Source of the DNA: an uncultured Bacteroidales bacterium
GTDB lineage: Bacteria > Bacteroidota > Bacteroidia > Bacteroidales > UBA932
Length of the DNA: 64,000 nt
Direction of reading: 5' to 3'
Assembly: GCA_944322585.1 (NCBI GenBank)
Contig: CALUPB010000005.1
Location: 1 to 64,000 of the forward strand
The position numbers were made by a program, and so were the translations under genes. Position 1 is the first letter of the stretch; the number at the start of each line of letters is the position of its first letter. A model generated the notes under the pieces. That model was not told the origin of the DNA, did not search any database, and saw nothing but the letters and a program-made list of their open reading frames with translations. Below are positions 51,493 through 59,900 of this stretch, piece by piece.

Positions 51493-52071
51493 TTACAGCA
51501 GGGCAAGAATGGCGGCTTCAAGTTCTTCGAGGGTTGGGACCGGATTGTCTGTGAAGATAGAGCGGATGATGCCGTCACGGTCGGAGATATAGATCCGCGG
51601 AACGGCAAATGTGGCGAAAAGATTATAGATTTCCCGGCCTTCCTGAGGGGAGTATGGAAGGGTGTATCCGTTCGCGGCCCAGTATCCGGCTATCGGTTCA
51701 GCACCTTCTTCCCTGCTGATGCACAGGAACCTGACCGGGTTCTGTGCCATTTCAGAACTCATGTCATTGTCTGTTTTGCCGTTTGTGGCGTTCCCTGATA
51801 TCTGTCCCGTGACGCCGTATCTGTCATACAGTTCCTGGACAAGAGGCAGCGTCTTCTGGCAGTCCGGACATTCCGTGTGGAAAAATACAATGCATGAGAC
51901 GTTCCCGAGCAGGTCTTCCGTGCTTACTGTTCTTCCGTCATCCAGGGTTACGGAGAATTCCGGAAGCCGCTCTCCGACAGTCAGATCAGCTCCCTGAGGT
52001 ACCTTGTCCTTGATACAGGCCGGTGCAAGGCATAGAATGAGGCCTCCGATCAAATTCCTGATAAATTTCTC
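51493..52071 (-). CDS. TlpA/AhpC-TSA-like thiol-disulfide lipoprotein
   Basis: 192 aa from MEKFIRNLIGGLILC. Lipobox LAPAC. Thioredoxin-like fold with active site HTECPDCQKTLP (C-P-D-C). An insertion (QISGNATNGKTDNDMSSEMA, about 105-130) lies between fold elements. The cis-Pro segment is FAVPRIYISDRDGIIR. Probably a periplasm-facing reductase. Confidence 0.85.
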   Translation of the reverse strand, partial: EKFIRNLIGGLILCLAPACIKDKVPQGADLTVGERLPEFSVTLDDGRTVSTEDLLGNVSCIVFFHTECPDCQKTLPLVQELYDRYGVTGQISGNATNGKTDNDMSSEMAQNPVRFLCISREEGAEPIAGYWAANGYTLPYSPQEGREIYNLFATFAVPRIYISDRDGIIRSIFTDNPVPTLEELEAAILALL

Positions 52072-52146
52072 CATAATATTCAAAGTATATTGCATAAAGT
52101 GTCCCGGTTGTCAGGTCATGTCGTCAATGCTGCCCGGGAGTGTGGG

Positions 52147-54594
52147 TCATCTGATACTGTCTGCCGGTATCTTTATTGAATTCCCGCCTGCTTTTAACCG
52201 GTATTCCGATCCTTTCCAGACAAAGGTTCCCGATGTACCCTCCGGAAGGGATATTTCCGCTGTAAGACGGCCGGTCCTTGAGACATGATAGTCGGCTGAG
52301 ATTGTGCCGGCAGGGTGCGGAATTGAGCCCGAAGCTTCAGTGAGTCCTCCGAGAGCCGGGGCGATCCTTATCTTCGAGAAGCCCGGGGCATCGGAATCTA
52401 TCCCGAGCAGGATACGGAAAAACTCCACATTAAGACTCGCGCTCCAGGCGTGGCAGTCCGAGCGTGACGGTTCCGGCTGTTCGGCCCATGTGGTCAGGCC
52501 CAGGGCGAGCTGGTCGCGCCACAGCTGCAGCTCTTCTGTCAACCGGTCTCCTCTTCCTGCCTTTTTCATTGCCTGGAACAGGTAATATCTGAAATATACC
52601 GTGCACTGTATCAGAGAACTGTCTTCTGTCAGCCGGTCGAAAAGGGCTGTCGCTTCGTCACCGGAGATGACCCCTGCGAGAATGGCCAGGACATTGGCGT
52701 GCTGCGAGAAGCTCCTGTGGTCATGGGTGTCTGCGAACAGTTCCCGTCGGCTGTCCCAGTATTTGGCGGCAAACCCGTCCCTCATTGTCTCCAGAATAGT
52801 CCTGTAATGTCTTCCCATTTCTTTTAGCCCGAAGGCCTCCTCCATTTCGGCAGCGGCTGACAGGGCCAGCATATACTGGAGGTCGAGAACGGCGGAGTTC
52901 CCGTCCTTTTCGCGGACAGGTTCCCCGTCCGGAGTCCCGCACCAGTCCATAAAACACCAGAACGGGATGTATCCGAGACTCATGTCCGGCTTGAGATAGG
53001 ATTCGAACCATGCCAGCACGGTCCTGTATGCAGAGAGGAGTGATTTGAGATATGCTTCATCCCCTCTGTACATCCAGTAGTCGTGCCCCGAACATATCCA
53101 CCAGAGGGAGAACGGAGGAATGAACTGATGCAGTGAAGAGGGATAGCGGCTCATCGTTATTCCGTCAGGGGTCATGGATCTCAGGCCCTGTTCCAATGCG
53201 TTGCGCACCATTTCGTCGTTCCGGGTGTTGTACATGGTTATCATTGCCTGGATGCGGGTGTCACCGAAGTACTGGAGCTGTTCATAGTACGGACAGTCCA
53301 TATATGTTTCGTTCGCGCACAGCCGGGCTGTCCTCCATCCGGTTTCGAGTATAGTCCCGGCATCCGGCAGTCCCGGTGCATTGAACTCCGATTCCCGCCT
53401 GAGAGGATACATCGATGTTACGGCATACAGGTCATCGACCGTGAGCGGTTCGTCACCGGTCGTAATATCGAGCCGGATATATCTCCAGGTCCTCCACCAT
53501 AATGGCGTGAATTCCCTTCCCTGTCCTCCGTCGGCGATTATCCTGTCGGCATAGCCGATGAAATGTTTGCCTTCCGTTTCGTCCCTGTCGCCCTTATCCG
53601 ACCGGCTTCCTTCCTTGTAGAGAGCCTCTGCATATCCGATTCCTATTTCGGCTCCGGCCCCTCCGCTGAATTTCACTGTAGGATAGCCTGTGGTCAGGAC
53701 TGAATTGTCGAGCAGTATGGTCGCCTTTGTCCCTGCCGGCACGGTAAATTCGGCCGGATGCGAAGGGAATCTTTCAGGAATCTCCACTCCGCTGCCCATC
53801 CTGAGGCTTTGTAGCCGGAACGGTTCCATCTCCACATGCTGTATTGGAGCCGGTACAAGCTGCCAGCCTGGATAGTCCCTCGCTCCCTTGGCCGCTCCCG
53901 TGATGATTTCCCTTGCCTGTGGCCATCCGGAGTCATCATACTCTATGGCCTCCCATCCCCATGGATAGTCTGCTGCATAGAACTGTTCACAGGCTCCGGC
54001 GGCATAGTATCCGGAAACAGGTCGTGTATATGGGGAATAAGCAGTATTCCGTAAGCATTTCCAGCTGCCTCCGGTATTGACAAAGTCTTCGGCAGCCGTG
54101 TTGCCTTGCAGAATAAATCCCGTCTTGCCGAAACTCATCTGTGCCAGAGGTGCCGAAGAGGCAAAATTCCATACCACAGCGGCAATGGTATTGTCTCCTT
54201 CATGCATATATGGAGCAAGGTCGAATGTCGTATAGTTCCAGTTGCAGACATCCCCGTAAGTCGGCCCGAGTCCGACGAAATGCCCGTTTACATAGAGCTT
54301 GAACCTGTTGTCCGCCGAGACATGGACTATGAAGTCTTCCGGTATGGAGTCAAGACTGAAGGTCTTCCTGAAATGGCAGACGGTGTAGCTGTTCTCGGCC
54401 ATGTCAGGAATGGAAATCCATTTTGCCGGCCAGCGGGTGCCGTACAGTCTCGTGTCGATTCTGCCGGAGTCCCAGCCGGGAAGTCTCACCTGGCTCCAGG
54501 AGACGGTTGAAAGGCAGGTCAGACACAGGACAGCAGGGAGGATCCGTCTTTTTACGATATGGACAAAGAGGTCGGGTCGCGAGGTTATTTTCAT
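52147..54594 (-). CDS. GH78-family alpha-L-rhamnosidase-like enzyme
   Basis: 815 aa. Signal peptide (about 1-34, ending VSWSQ). N-terminal beta-sandwich domains with ADNRFKLYVNGHFVGLGPTY and a rhamnosidase-N type segment. A large (alpha/alpha)6 barrel with ETYMDCPYYEQLQYFGDTRIQ (about 430-446), where Asp and Glu match the catalytic acids of the family, and WSASLNVEFFRILLGID near the end. C-terminal beta domain. It removes alpha-L-rhamnose from glycans, to judge from the family. No SusCD pair is adjacent. Confidence 0.85.
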   Translation of the reverse strand: MKITSRPDLFVHIVKRRILPAVLCLTCLSTVSWSQVRLPGWDSGRIDTRLYGTRWPAKWISIPDMAENSYTVCHFRKTFSLDSIPEDFIVHVSADNRFKLYVNGHFVGLGPTYGDVCNWNYTTFDLAPYMHEGDNTIAAVVWNFASSAPLAQMSFGKTGFILQGNTAAEDFVNTGGSWKCLRNTAYSPYTRPVSGYYAAGACEQFYAADYPWGWEAIEYDDSGWPQAREIITGAAKGARDYPGWQLVPAPIQHVEMEPFRLQSLRMGSGVEIPERFPSHPAEFTVPAGTKATILLDNSVLTTGYPTVKFSGGAGAEIGIGYAEALYKEGSRSDKGDRDETEGKHFIGYADRIIADGGQGREFTPLWWRTWRYIRLDITTGDEPLTVDDLYAVTSMYPLRRESEFNAPGLPDAGTILETGWRTARLCANETYMDCPYYEQLQYFGDTRIQAMITMYNTRNDEMVRNALEQGLRSMTPDGITMSRYPSSLHQFIPPFSLWWICSGHDYWMYRGDEAYLKSLLSAYRTVLAWFESYLKPDMSLGYIPFWCFMDWCGTPDGEPVREKDGNSAVLDLQYMLALSAAAEMEEAFGLKEMGRHYRTILETMRDGFAAKYWDSRRELFADTHDHRSFSQHANVLAILAGVISGDEATALFDRLTEDSSLIQCTVYFRYYLFQAMKKAGRGDRLTEELQLWRDQLALGLTTWAEQPEPSRSDCHAWSASLNVEFFRILLGIDSDAPGFSKIRIAPALGGLTEASGSIPHPAGTISADYHVSRTGRLTAEISLPEGTSGTFVWKGSEYRLKAGGNSIKIPADSIR

Positions 54595-54661
54595 GGCATA
54601 TATGTTATCAGCCGTAAATTTACTGAAAAATTATGCAGGAAAGACGAAAGACGGCGATTAA

Positions 54662-54690
54662 GAAGCTGTTTTGTCAAGACAGCTTCTGAA
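54662..54690. terminator. Hairpin between divergent GH78 and PepSY-like genes
   Basis: AGAAGCTGT (54662-54670) pairs perfectly with ACAGCTTCT (54680-54688), loop 9 nt. It sits upstream of both genes, so termination is not its obvious role. Related motifs lie at 24656, 28984 and 55299. Confidence 0.35.
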
Positions 54691-54748
54691 ATTGATGGAA
54701 AACGTGTACGGTTTTTTCACGTTTCAGATTGATTTCAGAATGTGCCTG

Positions 54749-54756
54749 TATTTTTG
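54749..54756 (+). promoter_or_regulatory. -7 element of the PepSY-like gene
   Basis: TATTTTTG, with a TTG at 54729-54731 (17-nt gap, slightly short). 33 nt before ATG 54789. Confidence 0.5.
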
Positions 54757-54788
54757 TCGCCGGATTAACATTCAAACATCATACAACC

Positions 54789-55250
54789 ATGAAGACATTA
54801 TTGAAAAAGACAGTATTTGCCCTTACAGCTCTTGTAGCTGTGTCGCTTACAGTTACCGGATGCGAAGACGAACATAAGATCAAGGCGGAGAAGCTCCCTG
54901 AAGCAACCCGGACTTTCATATCTCAGTATTTCTCCGGATTGGACATAGTGACGGCATACAAGGACAGGGATGACGGGCTCATCAGCTACGATGTCCGTCT
55001 GTCCGACGGTACGGAGATAGATTTCGACGAGGCCGGAACCTGGACGAGTGTGGACTGCAACCTTTCTCCTGTGCCTGACGGTATTGTCCCGGAGCCGATT
55101 CTTACGCATCTTGGAACATACGTGGAAGGAGGGACTCAGGTCTTCAAGATAGAGCGGATCCTCGGGGGATATGAGGTAAAGATTGCCGACGGACGCGAGC
55201 TTATCTATGGTTCGGACGGTACCTTCGTAAGGGTAGACTCTGACAGATAG
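54789..55250 (+). CDS. PepSY-like (DUF2874) lipoprotein
   Basis: 153 aa. Signal peptide with lipobox TVTGC. Two PepSY-like repeats: LPEATRTFISQYFSGLDIVTAYKDRDDGLISYDVRLSDGTEIDFDEAGTW-type in the first half and VPEPILTHLGTYVEGGTQV to DGRELIYGSDGTFVRVD in the second. Each has the helix-three-strand layout. Periplasmic, possibly a protease or beta-lactamase-inhibitor-like fold. Followed by a very strong terminator. Confidence 0.8.
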   Translation: MKTLLKKTVFALTALVAVSLTVTGCEDEHKIKAEKLPEATRTFISQYFSGLDIVTAYKDRDDGLISYDVRLSDGTEIDFDEAGTWTSVDCNLSPVPDGIVPEPILTHLGTYVEGGTQVFKIERILGGYEVKIADGRELIYGSDGTFVRVDSDR

Positions 55251-55323
55251 CCTTCGCAACCCGCATTTGCCCGTACCGGGCATGTCGTTACGGGGAACTT
55301 AAGAAACAGTTCCTGAAAATTAT

Positions 55324-55373
55324 GTCAAGGCCTCCGGAAGTTTTGTATGGCTTCCGGAGGCCTTGACGTTTTT
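55324..55373 (+). terminator. Strong terminator after the PepSY-like gene
   Basis: 17-bp perfect stem, 55324-55340 pairing with 55351-55367, with a 10-nt loop and a T-run. Confidence 0.9.
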
Positions 55374-55404
55374 GCAATTTTTATAAATAAAAATACTTGG
55401 TGCC

Positions 55405-55435
55405 CTTGATGTTGATACTATATTTAGTATCTTTG
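55405..55435 (+). promoter_or_regulatory. Promoter of the MATE exporter gene
   Basis: CTTG (55405-55408), 19-nt gap, TATCTTTG (55428-55435). Confidence 0.65.
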
Positions 55436-55510
55436 AAAGATTATATTGACATTCACAGACCGCATCCGGGCGGTTCCGAATGGACTTGCAGGTAAGACCG
55501 TAACTCTATA

Positions 55511-56923
55511 ATGAGGACTGAGGCTATATTGCTGGAGATGGTGAGACGTGGCAGGCCGTTGTCGTGGGGACAGCGGCTTGCTCTCATTGTACGGCTCAGT
55601 ATACCGTCGATGCTTGCCCAGCTCTCCTATATCGTAATGGTGTATATCGATGCCTCCATGGTCGGCAGTCTCGGGGCGGAAGCCTCGGCAGCCATAGGAC
55701 TGATGTCCACGAGTACATGGCTTTTCGGAGGAATCCTTTCTGCCGCATCGGTCGGCTTCAGCGTCCAGGTGGCGCACCTTATCGGAGCCGGCGAATTCAG
55801 AAGGGCACGTGATGTCCTGAGGCAGTCTTTTGCCGCGACTTCGGTGTTCGGTGTCGGAGCCATGTGTATTGCCTGTGCGATAAGTCCGTTCCTGCCGGGA
55901 TGGCTCGGAGGTGATGAATCCATTTCCGGAATGGCTTCCGAATATTTCATGATATTCGCCTTTTCGCTGCCGTTCATGCAGCTTAACAGGCTGTCGGGAA
56001 GCATGCTCCAGAGCAGCGGCAACATGAGGGTTCCGAGTATGCTTAACGTGTTCATGTGCATTCTGGACATCATTTTCAATACCATATTCATTTTCCCTAC
56101 GCGAGAAGTCTCATTCCTGGGAATGTCCTTCACCATGTACGGGGCCGGGATGGAGGTGGCAGGAGCCGCCCTCGGTACTGCGCTGGCGATTTGCGTGACA
56201 TCCATCCTGATGTCGTCTTACCTTTGCTTCAGGTCGAAGGAGCTGTCCCTGACACAGGACAGGACAAGGTTGAGGATGGAAGGACAGGTACTCCGGAAGG
56301 CATTCCATATCGGAGCCCCGATAGGTCTGGAGCATACGATCATGTGCGGGGCGCAGATAGCATCCACGATAATAGTGGCCCCTCTCGGCAATATCGCCAT
56401 TGCCGCGAATGCGTTTGCCGTCACGGCGGAGAGCCTCTGCTATATGCCGGGGCAGGGTATCGGGGATGCTGTCACGACTCTTGTCGGGCAGAGTGTGGGT
56501 GCGTGCCGCCGCGACCTTACAAGGAAGTTCGCCAATATGTCGGTCGGGCTCGGGATGGTGGTGATGACTCTGATGGGTGCTGTCATGTATCTGGCCGCTC
56601 CAGTCATGATGGGGATAATGACGCCTGTCCAGGAAATCAAGGATCTGGGGGTCTCTGTCCTGAGGATAGAGGCATTCGCGGAGCCCATGTATGCCGCTTC
56701 GATTGTGGCCTACTGTGCCTTTGTCGGCACCGGAGACACTCTGATACCGAGCTGTATGAATTTCTTCAGCATTTGGGTAGTCAGGCTCAGCCTTGCAGCT
56801 GTCCTTGCCCCGGTCCTGGGGCTCAAGGGAGTCTGGATCGCGATGTGCATAGAGCTCTGCTTCCGTGGCTCCATCTTCCTCTACCGTCTCATCCGCGGCC
56901 GCTGGCTCGACAGGATAAGGTAG
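55511..56923 (+). CDS. MATE-family efflux transporter
   Basis: 470 aa, twelve hydrophobic helices in two repeats. MATE marks: IPSMLAQLSYIVMVYIDASMVGSLGAEASAAIGL in helices 1-2 and GAPIGLEHTIMCGAQIASTIIVAPLGNIAIAANAF in the second half. Exports cationic drugs or metabolites with Na+ or H+. Its stop nearly meets the end of the convergent fusion helicase gene. Confidence 0.92.
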   Translation: MRTEAILLEMVRRGRPLSWGQRLALIVRLSIPSMLAQLSYIVMVYIDASMVGSLGAEASAAIGLMSTSTWLFGGILSAASVGFSVQVAHLIGAGEFRRARDVLRQSFAATSVFGVGAMCIACAISPFLPGWLGGDESISGMASEYFMIFAFSLPFMQLNRLSGSMLQSSGNMRVPSMLNVFMCILDIIFNTIFIFPTREVSFLGMSFTMYGAGMEVAGAALGTALAICVTSILMSSYLCFRSKELSLTQDRTRLRMEGQVLRKAFHIGAPIGLEHTIMCGAQIASTIIVAPLGNIAIAANAFAVTAESLCYMPGQGIGDAVTTLVGQSVGACRRDLTRKFANMSVGLGMVVMTLMGAVMYLAAPVMMGIMTPVQEIKDLGVSVLRIEAFAEPMYAASIVAYCAFVGTGDTLIPSCMNFFSIWVVRLSLAAVLAPVLGLKGVWIAMCIELCFRGSIFLYRLIRGRWLDRIR

Positions 56924-56926
56924 GAT

Positions 56927-59900
56927 TCAGTTGTTCCCTCCGGGGCGTGTGAGGTAGTCTGTCCTATCGGGAGCGTTCAATACGAGATGAAGTTCCGGCA
57001 GTACTACCATGATGGCTTTCTCCATGTCTTTGCCTTTCCACCATACGATGAAATTCACTTTGGCCTCCGCAATTGAATAGTTCTGGTCAATGAAGCCTGC
57101 AAGTTCCTTTTTGAAGTCATTCGAGAACCGGACTACGGTATTCCCGTATTTGTCCCGGCATCCGTTGTTGTCTGCCTTCAGGATGTCTCCGCTTTCCAGT
57201 GCGGATATAGGGCGTTGTCTGTAGGCGCAGTCGCTCAGCCAGATGTCCTTGTGACCGAGAAGCAGGATACGCTCTCCAGTCTGTCCGTAATCTGCCCGAT
57301 TGTACCTCTTTTCCATCCCCGGGATTTCTATCCTGTCGAGGAAAGATGAGTTTGAATGTATTGAAAGGCTGTTTTTCGCCCTTGTCATGGCGACGTACAG
57401 CAGACGCTTTTCAGCATCCGTATCCTGACGGAAACCGTTCAGGACAAGGAAGACGTTGTCGAATTCCTTTCCTTTGACTTTGTGCATGGTGGACACTGTT
57501 ATTATGGAAGAGTCGGTATCGGAAAAATCTTCCAGTGAGGATTCGTTTACGAATGTCTCGAAATCCGACTTGTATTTCGTCTTGCGGGAACAGCCTTCAA
57601 AGTCCGTGACGATATTGTGACAGATGTATAGTTTGTCGCTTCTGCCGAACCTGCTGTACAGACCGGATTTTGCGTTTGACCAGTCTTCATCGGCGATAGT
57701 CGCCCCTTCATCATGGATATGAAGGTTTTCCATGAAATAATGGAGTTCGGCGAGGTTGCGCAAGTTGAAACCGTCGTTGGACTGTATCAGTCTGGCCGGT
57801 ATTCCGCGTTTCATCAGGAGTCCGGTTATTTCAAGCGCTTCATCGTTGGTTCGGGTCAGAACAGCAGTAGAACCGGCCGGATGCATCGCAATTATGTCCT
57901 CCACGACCGGGACTGCCAGATGCCGGCTCGTGGTATAGCGGGTCAGTCTGAGATTTCCGGTTTCCTGGCTGACAGGCATAATCTGATTTTGTTTCAGACG
58001 GTGGCTTATGGACATGGCATACCTGTTTGCGAATTCCACTATGTTTCGTCCGCTGCGGAAGTTTTCCACCAGTTCATATTTCACGGTTCCTTCGCTTCCG
58101 AGCAGTTCTTCCATATATTTGGAATCGGATCCGCGGAACGCATAGATGTTCTGGTCATCGTCTCCCACGGCGATGACTCTCATGTCTTCATTGATGTCCA
58201 TGAGCTCCCGGACAAGGGTGTATTCGTCCGAGTCCATATCCTGGGCTTCGTCGATTACGAGCACGGTCTTGGTAATCCTGCTCCTGTCGACTTCTCTTGC
58301 TCTGATTTTTTCTAATGCTTGTCTTACAACCTGTTCCGACATATCAAGGCTTCCGATACGTCCGAGCAGATCGAAGCAATAGGAATGGAAAGTCTTTATT
58401 TCGACGAATGCGGCTGCATTTCCTATCAGACCGTATAACCGTTGTTTGAATTCGGTCGCTGCCGCACGGGAAAATGTGAGCATCAGGAGCTGCTCATGCC
58501 TGACATCCTCCATAAGCAGAAGGGATGCCAGCTTGTGTACCAGGACTTTGGTCTTTCCGCTGCCCGGCCCGGCTGCCACGACTATGATCCTGGCCCTGTT
58601 GTCCTTGATTATCTGAAGCTGTGCCGTAGACAACTCTCCGAAAAGTTGTATGAATTTGGCCGGAGTGATATTACGGGAGATTTCCGTCTGCCTTCCCCTG
58701 AAATATTTGTCGAGAAAGAACGGATAATTCATCTGGAAATAGTCTTCCACGAACTGCAGGGCATCCTTGTAGTCGCCGATCATTTTTCTGGCATATTCCC
58801 CGACTATATGTATCTGCTGTATCCGGTTTTCATAGAATTTTCCGAGATTCCGGTATTCTTCCAGCCTGAATTTTTTCCGGTTGTCCATTTCCAGGCGTTC
58901 CAGCTTCATGCTGTTGTATATGACAAGGAAACCTCCTTCAATCTTGATTGCCCCTATTCTCGACAGATAGAAAAGAGCATCCTCCACGTCATCGAAGGAG
59001 ACTTTCATGTCGAATGCTCCCAAAGAGTTCTCATATGCCTCCTTGACAGCAAGTACGGAGAATTCCACCAGTGTTTCCTCCTGTCCTGAAGAATTCACGG
59101 ATGCTTTCTCGTATAGGTAATTGATGATGAAGCCGGACAATACATGCCTTGCATTGATTTTGTCTGCGAAATTGTCCTTCTGCGTGATACATTTGACATG
59201 GACCTGATTCCGGGAGGCCGACATTCCCGATTTTCTGATCCAGCCCTTGACGGCCCAGAAATTTAGGAGGGTCATTATATTTCCGGTATTTACATATTTC
59301 AGTCCGGCTTCCTCCGCCTTTTCGTTCAATGTCTTCAGGTCGAGGAATGAACCGGCTTCGTCTATATGGGGATACAGGAATGACTCTACTTCATTGAAGG
59401 TTTTCAATATGCGCATCGACCTGTTTTCTGTCTCTCCCTTGTAGATATATGCGGTCATATCCTTGGAATCGGCCAGGATTTTCTCTTCCCGGAGAAGGTT
59501 TATGGTATGTATGACATCTCCTTTAGGGATTCCGAGCCGGTCGCTCAGATAATCGACTCTGGATTCTGCATTATCCTTGTCCCATTGTCTGCTCCGGCTT
59601 GAGATGAGACTTCGGATTATCCGGATTGCGCGGGTTCTGTCTCTGTCATCGAACCTGACGGCAGCATTGATCTTGTCAATAGCTTCCTGTGCGGTTCTGG
59701 CAAGGATTCCGGTCGCGTAAACCCGCGGCATGTTCTGTCCGCGTTTCAGGTATCCGGCCTGTTCCAGGGAAGCGATTGCTGTCCGTACCCTGTTTTCCAC
59801 GTCTGCCACTCCGTCATCCCAGCCGGCTTTTCTGGCAATTTCGAGAGCGGACGCGGACATTGATGCCCGGAATCTGGTCAATCCCTTTATCGCGGACCAT

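Noticed and set aside
24652-54690. IS element with TTAAGAAnCTGTTTTG as its ends
   Set aside because: No transposase frame lies between or beside these motifs; they are short isolated hairpins or half-sites.
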